Of a DNA stretch of 11,948 nucleotides, positions 7,277-11,948 are shown piece after piece. A program made the translations under genes and the position numbers. This DNA comes from Rhizobium sp. LCM 4573 (GTDB taxonomy: Bacteria > Pseudomonadota > Alphaproteobacteria > Rhizobiales > Rhizobiaceae), in NCBI RefSeq assembly GCF_001854865.1, contig NZ_MDDW01000028.1, positions 84,879 through 96,826 of the forward strand. The letters are read 5' to 3'. Under the pieces are notes generated by a model. It was not told where the DNA came from and ran no database searches. It saw only the letters and a program-made list of their open reading frames with translations. Within the stretch, counting starts at the first letter, position 1. Each line of letters opens with the position of its first letter.

Positions 7277-7714
7277 TCACATTTTTTCGCCGGGCAATTG
7301 GCTCGCCTGCTTCACCCAGTCGGTAAACTGAGCTTCGTCGAACTTGCCCTCATGGATGTCGAGATAGCGCACGTCCGGGTATTTGGATGTGCCGGTCGGG
7401 GTTGGGTTTAGGGAAGCGCCGCGGAAAAAGGTCACCTTCACGTATTTGGTGAAGCAATGAAGGCTGAGGAACCAGAGATCGTCTTCCATGCCGTAGAAGG
7501 GCGAGTTCCATTTGACCGCCTTGCGCACGCCGGGAACTGCGCGCACGATGATCTCGTCGATCCGGCGCCCGAGATCGCTTTTCCAGCCCGGCATGGCCGC
7601 GATATAGGCCTGAATGGGTCCATCGCCATAGCCCTTTGGAATCTGAGGATTGCCGCCTGAAAGAAGGACCGGTTTCTCGGTCTTCGCCGGATTTGCGGAT
7701 GTCTTTTCGGCCAT
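7277..7714 (-). CDS. DUF1801 domain protein (second of a tandem pair)
   Basis: 145-residue protein with the same DUF1801 core as its downstream neighbour. The shared blocks are VRKAVKWNSPFYGMEDDLWF, then KVTFFRGASLNP and YLDIHEGKFDEAQF. The two are diverged enough to be old paralogues rather than a recent copy. The ATG at 7714 (MAEKTSANPAK) is chosen because GGAGGGG lies seven bases upstream. A longer reading from a TTG at 7759 has no such site and adds unconvincing sequence. The N-terminal 40 residues (lysine, proline and asparagine rich) look like a disordered extension. The gene is divergent from the GST gene across a gap of about 160 bases. No function can be assigned beyond the family. 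Confidence 0.84.
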   Translation of the reverse strand: MAEKTSANPAKTEKPVLLSGGNPQIPKGYGDGPIQAYIAAMPGWKSDLGRRIDEIIVRAVPGVRKAVKWNSPFYGMEDDLWFLSLHCFTKYVKVTFFRGASLNPTPTGTSKYPDVRYLDIHEGKFDEAQFTDWVKQASQLPGEKM

Positions 7715-7874
7715 CGCCTTGCCCCTCCCGGATAGATTGGTCGCCAAGATACCCGACAAGGGGAGGCGAACTCAATCCGGTCCGGAATCCGATAGTATCC
7801 ATGAAATTTCCTGATTGGATTTCCGGTCTTGTTTGTTTTCAATATCTCCCGACGATCTCGAAAGGAGCCCGCTC
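7715..7874. promoter_or_regulatory. Divergent intergenic region between DUF1801 and GST genes
   Basis: This 160-base gap must hold the promoters of both divergent transcripts. An imperfect inverted pair, CCGGAATCC (about 7781-7789) and GGATTTCCGG (about 7817-7826), flanks an A/T-richer centre. I could not place -35/-10 boxes with confidence. Nothing else is evident. Confidence 0.3.
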
Positions 7875-8564
7875 ATGACCCGTATCCTTTATACCCTTTG
7901 CGGCCGGGACGAGAGCCGTCCCTTCTCGCCCCATTGCTGGAAGGTGGTGCTGGCCCTGGCGCACAAGGGCCTGGAATTCATCGAAAAACCGACGCCCTTT
8001 ACCGAGATTCCCAAGCTCGAGGATGGCTTCTCGAAAACGGTCCCGATTCTCCGCGACGGCAATCTCCTGATCCGCGACAGCTTCGATATCGCGCTTTATC
8101 TGGAAGACACCTATCCCGACCGTCCCACGCTGTTCGGCGGCGAGGGCGGCAAGGCGCTGTCCCGCTTCGTGGAGCGTTTTTCCCAGACCATCATCCATCC
8201 GGCCATCGTCAATATCGCCGTTGCGGACATCCACGATATGCTGGACGATGACGACCGAGCCTATTTCCGCAAGACCCGCGAGGCGGCGCTTGGGCGGACG
8301 CTGGAGGAGATCAGGTCGGGACGGGAGGCGAGCATTGCGGCTTTCGCTCCCAAGCTCGATCCGGTGCGGCAAACCTTGAGATATCAAGGCTTCCTCGGCG
8401 GGGATGGGCCGCTCTTTGCCGATTACATTCTCTTCGGCGCGCTGCAGTGGATGCGGATCACCACCGGCGGAGAAATTCTCGCCGAAAGCGATCCCGTCGG
8501 CCAGTGGTTCGAGCGCTGCCTCGACCTCTACGAAGGCCTGGGACGTCGTGTGACGGCTGCGTGA
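7875..8564 (+). CDS. Glutathione S-transferase family protein
   Basis: 229-residue cytosolic GST-fold protein. The N-terminal thioredoxin-like domain (about 1-80) has an active-site-region motif SRPFSPHCWKVVLALAHKG. The cis-proline is P57 in KTVPIL, followed by RDSFDIALYLED with the Ser that usually contacts the glutathione gamma-glutamyl group. The rest is the all-helical C-terminal domain. The pattern SPHCWK...LALAHKGL resembles the beta-etherase/LigE-like branch of bacterial GSTs more than classical detoxifying enzymes; this is from memory and does not prove substrate. The ATG at 7875 is preferred over an upstream in-frame ATG at 7815 because AAAGGAG lies seven bases before it and conserved sequence begins there. 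It lies 79 bases before ndk, on the same strand. Confidence 0.88.
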   Translation: MTRILYTLCGRDESRPFSPHCWKVVLALAHKGLEFIEKPTPFTEIPKLEDGFSKTVPILRDGNLLIRDSFDIALYLEDTYPDRPTLFGGEGGKALSRFVERFSQTIIHPAIVNIAVADIHDMLDDDDRAYFRKTREAALGRTLEEIRSGREASIAAFAPKLDPVRQTLRYQGFLGGDGPLFADYILFGALQWMRITTGGEILAESDPVGQWFERCLDLYEGLGRRVTAA

Positions 8565-8568
8565 AATT

Positions 8569-8615
8569 GCCGAAACCCCCTTGTTTCCGGCGAAAGGGGC
8601 GGGTAAACACCGCCC
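8569..8615 (+). other. Two small hairpins between the GST gene and ndk
   Basis: GCCGAAAC (8569-8576) can pair with GTTTCCGGC (8583-8591) with one bulged C. GGGCGG (8597-8602) can pair with CCGCCC (8610-8615) around seven bases. They start five bases after the GST stop and end before the ndk ribosome-binding site. They may terminate or process the GST message, but no T-tract follows. Confidence 0.3.
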
Positions 8616-8643
8616 ACTTTCTCTGGAAAACAAGGATTGACCC

Positions 8644-9066
8644 ATGGCGATTGAACGCACGTTTTCGATGATCAAGCCGGATGCCACCAAGCGCAACCTG
8701 ACCGGCGCCATCACCAAGGTATTCGAGGACAACGGCCTGCGGGTCATCGCCTCCAAGCGCGTCTGGATGAGCAAGCGCGAAGCCGAAGGCTTCTACGCCG
8801 TTCACAAGGAGCGTCCCTTCTTCGGTGAACTCGTCGAAGGCATGACCTCCGGCCCGACGGTCGTGCAGGTTCTGGAAGGCGAGAACGCCATCCTCAAGAA
8901 CCGCGAGATCATGGGCGCCACCAACCCGGCGCAGGCCGCCGAAGGCACCATCCGCAAGACCTTCGCCCTCTCGATCGGCGAAAACTCGGTTCACGGTTCG
9001 GATGCTCCGGAAACCGCTGCCCAGGAAATCAAGTACTGGTTCTCCGACACCGAGATCGTCGGCTGA
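8644..9066 (+). CDS. ndk: Nucleoside diphosphate kinase
   Basis: Transfers the gamma phosphate of ATP to nucleoside diphosphates through a phospho-histidine, balancing NTP and dNTP pools in the cytosol. The product is 140 residues, the standard bacterial length. It starts [14 protein letters not shown], with the nucleotide-binding lysine K11. The active-site signature NSVHGSDA has the catalytic His117. [17 protein letters not shown] is the usual substrate-binding block, with R104. AAGGA lies seven bases before the ATG. The gene ends in a strong intrinsic terminator 24 bases after the stop codon. No frameshift or unusual residue is seen. Confidence 0.98.
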   Translation: MAIERTFSMIKPDATKRNLTGAITKVFEDNGLRVIASKRVWMSKREAEGFYAVHKERPFFGELVEGMTSGPTVVQVLEGENAILKNREIMGATNPAQAAEGTIRKTFALSIGENSVHGSDAPETAAQEIKYWFSDTEIVG

Positions 9067-9090
9067 TAGCCTCTGTTGAGGAACAGTTGG

Positions 9091-9115
9091 AAGCCGGGCA
9101 AAAGCCCGGCTTTTT
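9091..9115 (+). terminator. Rho-independent terminator of ndk
   Basis: A 9-bp perfect stem, AAGCCGGGC / GCCCGGCTT with an AAAA loop (9091-9112), is followed by more T residues, giving a TTTTT run at 9111-9115. This is a textbook intrinsic terminator just after ndk. Its T-run reaches the stop codon of the convergent lipoprotein gene, which therefore ends inside the same element. Confidence 0.92.
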
Positions 9116-9618
9116 CATTTGGGGCAATCCCCGCTCGGCGCATAATCGGCGGTGCCGTCTGCCTTGAAGACGTCCGGGTTCGGCGTATAGAGCGGCCCTA
9201 CGACCAGCGGTTTGGCGGGCAATACCGTCTGATCGACATCGGAGGTCACGCTGGTCTCGATCGTCTGGATTGTCTGCTCATCCGGTCCGAGCAGCCTGAT
9301 CGTCACCCTGTAGGGCCGGTCCTTCTTCACGCATTGCAGTTTCGGGCTGGTCAGCACGATCTTGTTCATGGCGGGGAAGAACCTCTCTCGCGCGACAAGC
9401 GGCTCGCCGCCCATCGGATTTTCGAATTGGGCTTCCGCATGACCGCCTTCGGGCAGGGGAGCCGTCGTCCTGAGCGTAATCAGGTAGGTCGCGGTTGCGA
9501 CGCGATAGTTGAAGACGAACATCCGGCCGGAAAGCTCTGCCAGTTTCTCGTCGGCCTCGCGCTGGCAGGAGACGAGCGCGATCATCGCGAAACCGAGCAC
9601 GAAAAGCCGGCCCATCAT
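9115..9618 (-). CDS. Small predicted lipoprotein of unknown function
   Basis: 167-residue protein that I do not recognise by family. Starting from the first of two adjacent ATG codons it has a short basic N-region, a hydrophobic stretch and the lipobox LVSC, placing the lipidated Cys at residue 18. Gln follows, so outer-membrane or periplasmic-face anchoring is expected. The mature part starts with a charged stretch (QREADEKLAELSG). It then looks mainly beta (FVFNYRVATATYLITLR, then YRVTIRLLGPDEQTIQTIETSV), with two later Cys (LQCVKKD and the C-terminal GDCPK) that might form a disulfide. AAAGGAGG lies eight bases upstream. The start overlaps the stop of the CGNR gene as ATGA, so expression is probably coupled to that regulator. 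The 3' end runs into the ndk terminator. Confidence 0.82.
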   Translation of the reverse strand: MMGRLFVLGFAMIALVSCQREADEKLAELSGRMFVFNYRVATATYLITLRTTAPLPEGGHAEAQFENPMGGEPLVARERFFPAMNKIVLTSPKLQCVKKDRPYRVTIRLLGPDEQTIQTIETSVTSDVDQTVLPAKPLVVGPLYTPNPDVFKADGTADYAPSGDCPK

Positions 9619-10166
9619 GGTCCGGCCTCCTTTTTCCTTCGATGGTAGTGGCGGCTCGCCTTCGCGCGATTGCCGCAGACCGCCATGTCGCACCAGGCGC
9701 GGCTGCGGTTGCGGCTCCGGTCGATGAACAGCCATCCGCAATTGCCGCAGATCTTCAGGCGCTCGACTTCGCCGTCCGCGAGCAGCCGAAGGGCGGAACG
9801 GGCGGTGGCGGCTTCGAGCGTCGTCGGCCCGCTCGCCTTGCGCAGCATGGCGGCGGCCTTTTCCAAGAAATCCGCAAGCAGGCTGTTGTGATCCTGACCG
9901 AGCACGCGAGCCCGGAAGTAGCGGTCGATCGCCTCGCGTAGCGCCAGAAATCCCGCTCTGTTGCCCGCCCCTACCGGCGCGAGTTCCCCGAAAAGTGCTC
10001 GCTCGGCGGAGAACCGGTTCGCCGCATCCCCGAATGCATCCAGTTGTTCCGGCGTGGCGAAACGGTCGATGCTGCGGGCAGGATCGAAGCGGAGGATGAC
10101 GCTGTTGGCGACATCGAGCGCCAACGCGCCGCCGGCAAAACGATGCGGGGTCCAGGAAAAGCTCAT
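9615..10166 (-). CDS. CGNR zinc-finger (ABATE domain) transcription regulator
   Basis: 183-residue protein with the two-part plan of the CGNR family. An N-terminal ABATE domain (about 1-125), beginning MSFSWTPHRFAGGALALDVANS, is thought to bind a small ligand. A C-terminal zinc-finger (about 137-175) has C140 and C143 of CGNCGW, then C159 and C164, with the name-giving CGNR at 164-167 and a basic tail RHYHRRKK. The family is generally taken to be DNA-binding; few members are characterised. The ATG at 10166 is chosen because the conserved domain starts there. No Shine-Dalgarno precedes it, and the predicted promoter would put the transcription start at the ATG itself, so a leaderless message is likely. 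It overlaps the lipoprotein gene by four bases and is divergent from the permease gene across a palindrome it probably binds. Confidence 0.9.
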   Translation of the reverse strand: MSFSWTPHRFAGGALALDVANSVILRFDPARSIDRFATPEQLDAFGDAANRFSAERALFGELAPVGAGNRAGFLALREAIDRYFRARVLGQDHNSLLADFLEKAAAMLRKASGPTTLEAATARSALRLLADGEVERLKICGNCGWLFIDRSRNRSRAWCDMAVCGNRAKASRHYHRRKKEAGP

Positions 10167-10172
10167 GCGGTG

Positions 10173-10201
10173 ATTATAACTGGCAAATAGTGTTTTGCCA
10201 G
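10173..10201 (-). promoter_or_regulatory. Predicted mirror-image promoter of the CGNR gene
   Basis: Because the palindrome is perfect, the minus strand carries the same CTGGCA (10196-10201), 17-base spacing and TATAAT (10173-10178). Six bases separate the TATAAT from the CGNR ATG, which places the likely transcription start at the A of that ATG. The two promoters overlap fully, so polymerase cannot occupy both at once. Confidence 0.65.
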
Positions 10202-10208
10202 TTATAAT
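10180..10208 (+). promoter_or_regulatory. Predicted promoter of the permease gene
   Basis: CTGGCA (10180-10185, four of six matches to TTGACA) and a perfect TATAAT (10203-10208) are separated by 17 bases. Both boxes lie inside the palindrome. The expected start is near 10214-10216, giving a leader of only 10-20 bases with GGGAG before the gene. Confidence 0.65.
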
Positions 10209-10225
10209 CATGAAGGTTCCGGGAG

Positions 10226-11128
10226 ATGCGCGTGGCCTATTTCCTGCAGCAGGTGGCAAACGGATTTCCGCTGGCGGCTCTCTATGCGGCGCTCGCCTTC
10301 GGTTATGCCATCGCCTTTGCGGTCACGCGCCGGGCGGATATTACCTATGGCGCGATCTTCGCCTTCTCCGGCCATCTCTACCTGCTGTTTGCGCATTTCG
10401 GCTGGAACAGGCTATGGCTGGTGTTGCCCGCCGCCCTTGCCCTCGGAGCCGTGGCGGCACTTGCCGGCAGCCTCGGCGCAGGGATGGTTGTCGGGCGCTT
10501 GGTGATGCGTCCTCTCGCAAGGATTTCCCCGAACGCCATGATCGTGGCCTCTCTCGGCGTGCTGCTGGTGCTCATGGAAGGCGCACGCCTTGCCTCCGAA
10601 ACCCGCGAGCTCTGGCTGCCGCCGTTTCTCAACAAGCCGGTCGTCTTCTGGCCGGGCAAGGGGTTCCCCGTCAGCCTGACCGTGCTGCAGGTCATCAATA
10701 TCGTCGCCATGCTGGCGATGATCGCGCTGGGGCATCTGGTGCTGAGCCATGGAGCATGGGGAAGAAAGTGGCGCGCCGTAGCGGATGATCCCCTGGCGGC
10801 GGAACTTACCGGCACCAATGCGGATCGCGTCTTCCTCATGTCCTATGCGGTCGCGGCGCTCTATGCTTCCGCCTGCGGGATACTGGCGACCTGCTACTAC
10901 GGCACGATGGATTTCGGCGCCGGCCTGCTTTTCGGGCTGAAAGTGGTGCTGATCGCCGCCGCCGGAGGCCATTCGCATCCGTTGCGATCCGCGGCAGGCG
11001 CGGCGGTCATCGGTTTTGCCGAAACGCTATGGAGCGGGTACGGCCCGATCCTCTGGCGCGATCTGATGATCGTTTCCATGCTTGTCCTCGTGCTGGTGAC
11101 GAGCCGGCGGGAAAGGGCGATACCTTGA
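10226..11128 (+). CDS. Orphan LivH-type ABC transporter permease (branched-chain amino acid family)
   Basis: 300-residue inner-membrane protein with about eight hydrophobic segments. Examples are ALYAALAFGYAIAFAV, LVLPAALALGAVAALAG, AMIVASLGVLLVLMEGA, VINIVAMLAMIALGHLVL and MIVSMLVLVLV. It resembles LivH of branched-chain amino acid/urea-type ABC importers, including the cytoplasmic coupling region RAVADDPLAAELTGTNADRV. Family members work with a second permease (LivM), two ATPases and a periplasmic binding protein. None of these is next to it here, so its partners must be encoded elsewhere, or it works differently. Substrate cannot be assigned. The ATG at 10226 touches GGGAG directly; a GTG at 10232 (two codons later) has better spacing and is an equal candidate. 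It is divergent from the CGNR regulator and shares the symmetrical operator with it. Confidence 0.88.
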   Translation: MRVAYFLQQVANGFPLAALYAALAFGYAIAFAVTRRADITYGAIFAFSGHLYLLFAHFGWNRLWLVLPAALALGAVAALAGSLGAGMVVGRLVMRPLARISPNAMIVASLGVLLVLMEGARLASETRELWLPPFLNKPVVFWPGKGFPVSLTVLQVINIVAMLAMIALGHLVLSHGAWGRKWRAVADDPLAAELTGTNADRVFLMSYAVAALYASACGILATCYYGTMDFGAGLLFGLKVVLIAAAGGHSHPLRSAAGAAVIGFAETLWSGYGPILWRDLMIVSMLVLVLVTSRRERAIP

Positions 11129-11251
11129 TTATATCCGGAACTATACAGCAAATGACTCCAGCGGTGATCATTGCGGGTGACCGCTTTGCGCTAGAAGCCG
11201 TATTTCGCTGTGGGGATAGCTTGGCTACACGTCGATCATCCAGGAGGTCTC
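11129..11251. other. Intergenic gap after the permease gene
   Basis: The gap contains no convincing terminator: the best pairing, AGCGGT (11160-11165) with ACCGCT (11180-11185), has a 14-base loop and no T-run. It probably holds the old promoter and leader of the truncated acetyltransferase gene, whose Shine-Dalgarno AGGAGG sits at 11242-11247. I could not identify promoter boxes. Confidence 0.3.
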
Positions 11252-11344
11252 ATGATGATTAGGAGAGCCATGCCCGCAGATGCGGAACAGGCGGAGGGCG
11301 CAACAGCTTGCCTAGTACATCGTCCGCTTATAGTCTTCTTCTAA
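11252..11344 (+). pseudogene. 5' remnant of a GNAT-family N-acetyltransferase gene
   Basis: AGGAGG is followed, four bases later, by ATG ATG ATT and a peptide MMIRRAMPADAEQAEGA, the characteristic first strand and turn of GNAT acetyltransferases (IRRAMPADAE...). After about 16-20 residues the resemblance ends. The frame runs on over the 3' end of the convergent PPOX gene (LVHRPLIVFF) and stops at 11344. A full GNAT protein would need some 150 residues, so only the N-terminal tip with its ribosome-binding site remains. The breakpoint lies between about 11296 and 11311, right beside the PPOX stop codon, as expected if incoming DNA replaced the rest. The identification rests on a short stretch. 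Confidence 0.6.
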
Positions 11345-11944
11345 ACTTGCATCGATCTTCCGCATTTCCTCCCCCTCTGGTGCGCCAGTAGTCTCATCGA
11401 GGATCATCTTGATCAACGACGGCATTTGGTTGCGATCCTGGCGGTGATCTGTATCCCAGATGTGCGAACGCCTGAGGGCCTTAGCGCAATGCAGAAAGAC
11501 CTCGTTGACATGCACCACTATCGCAAGAGTTGGAACCCGGTTGTTGATCGTCATGGTTTCGAGAAGATTCGGATCAACGACTATTCTAGCAACCCCATTG
11601 ACACGCAGGGTGTCGTCAAAGCCGGGTATCATAAACAGCAGTCCCACAGCCGGGTTTGCTATGATGTTGGACAGGCTGTCCAAGCGATTATTTCCCGGAC
11701 GATCGGGGATAGCCAATGTTTCTTTGTCCAAGATTTTCACGAAGCCAGCCGGGTCGCCGCGAGGGCTCACATCGGCCCGGCCATTCAGATCCTGAGTACC
11801 CAGACAAAGGAACGGTGAACGCCGGATGAATTCTTGGGCGTGCACACCAAGAGTTGTCTGTAACTTCTGAACCGCCAGCTCATGAGTGGCCGGGTAAAGT
11901 TTCCGCAGTTTCTCTTCGCTAGTGATGGCAAATTTGTGTTCCAC
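11312..11944 (-). CDS. PPOX-type FMN-dependent flavoprotein (MSMEG_1061/DR2398-like), N-terminus at window edge
   Basis: Pyridoxamine 5'-phosphate oxidase-like split-barrel flavoprotein of about 210 residues. Its blocks match the MSMEG_1061/DR2398 group as I recall it: HAQEFIRRSPFLCLGTQD, then DVSPRGDPAGFV, the FMN-region IPDRPGNNRLDSLSNI with NPAVGLLFMIPG, then DTLRVNGVARI, and a C-terminal region with FLHCAKALRRSHIW. Physiological substrate is unknown for the group; FMN or F420-type redox chemistry is typical. A GTG at 11944 is the first usable start in the window. Only four bases remain beyond it with no in-frame stop, so the true start may lie outside. Base composition is lower in GC (near 50% by eye) than the rest of the window, and A/T-ending codons are common, which suggests transfer. 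It is convergent with the GNAT remnant. Confidence 0.85.
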   Translation of the reverse strand: MEHKFAITSEEKLRKLYPATHELAVQKLQTTLGVHAQEFIRRSPFLCLGTQDLNGRADVSPRGDPAGFVKILDKETLAIPDRPGNNRLDSLSNIIANPAVGLLFMIPGFDDTLRVNGVARIVVDPNLLETMTINNRVPTLAIVVHVNEVFLHCAKALRRSHIWDTDHRQDRNQMPSLIKMILDETTGAPEGEEMRKIDASLEEDYKRTMY

Positions 11945-11948
11945 AGTT

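Larger units (their letters stand above)
10171..10210. promoter_or_regulatory. 40-bp operator: perfect 17-bp inverted repeat
   Basis: The left arm TGATTATAACTGGCAAA (10171-10187) and right arm TTTGCCAGTTATAATCA (10194-10210) are perfect reverse complements separated by six bases (TAGTGT). The element fills most of the gap between the CGNR gene start (10166) and the permease gene start (10226). Its position and perfect symmetry point to a dimeric or tetrameric regulator, with the adjacent CGNR protein the first candidate. Confidence 0.88.

Noticed and set aside
7815..7874. Extended N-terminus for the GST from the in-frame ATG at 7815
   Set aside because: The strong Shine-Dalgarno AAAGGAG and the conserved GST fold both point to the ATG at 7875; the 20 extra residues look like translated leader.
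7839..8774. Minus-strand open frame spanning the GST gene and the start of ndk
   Set aside because: It crosses two well-supported genes and their intergenic gap on the other strand and has no recognisable product.
9619..9741. Extended N-terminus for the lipoprotein gene from 9741
   Set aside because: It would bury the signal peptide and lipobox inside the protein and lies over the conserved zinc-finger coding region of the CGNR gene; the ATG at 9618 has a strong ribosome-binding site.
1..11948. CRISPR arrays, tRNA or rRNA genes, complete insertion sequences
   Set aside because: No regularly spaced direct repeats, cloverleaf-like sequence, rRNA segments or transposase frames were seen on either strand by reading.

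Overview
The window reads as chromosomal DNA of an alphaproteobacterium, most likely a member of the Rhizobiaceae (Rhizobium/Agrobacterium/Shinella-like). This rests on high GC (about 60% by eye), dense genes with short gaps, rhizobial-looking PepA, HolC, ABC-F and Ndk proteins, and an intergenic repeat built like the RIME elements of rhizobia. Genus cannot be fixed from the sequence alone.

Layout. (1) Positions 1-1933, plus strand: pepA (leucyl aminopeptidase; the first base of its start codon lies just outside the window) overlaps holC (DNA polymerase III chi subunit) by one base. (2) 1937-2584, minus strand: a vapBC-type toxin-antitoxin operon. The antitoxin is intact under a perfect 12-bp inverted-repeat operator, but the PIN toxin carries a frameshift that removes its conserved C-terminal part. 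(3) 2643-7714, minus strand: an S9A prolyl-oligopeptidase-like peptidase, a RIME-like repeat, an ABC-F ATPase of the YheS/Uup type, and two tandem DUF1801 proteins. (4) 7875-9115, plus strand: a glutathione S-transferase family protein, then ndk with a strong intrinsic terminator. (5) 9115-11128: a minus-strand pair (CGNR zinc-finger regulator and a small lipoprotein, joined by an ATGA overlap) is divergent from an orphan LivH-type ABC permease. The 59-bp divergent gap contains a 40-bp, 17-bp-arm perfect palindrome that also holds two mirror-image sigma70-like promoters. (6) 11129-11948: the 5' end of a GNAT acetyltransferase gene is cut off by lower-GC DNA that carries a minus-strand PPOX-type FMN flavoprotein gene, a likely acquisition scar.

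How the parts fit. Most of the window is housekeeping: peptide turnover, replication, translation-associated ATPase and nucleotide balance. The part most worth following is the CGNR / lipoprotein / orphan permease locus. Its symmetrical promoter-operator predicts mutually exclusive transcription and control by one dimeric regulator, plausibly the CGNR protein itself. The broken vapC, the truncated GNAT gene and the repeat are signs of local genome decay and rearrangement. No CRISPR array, tRNA, rRNA or intact mobile element was seen.
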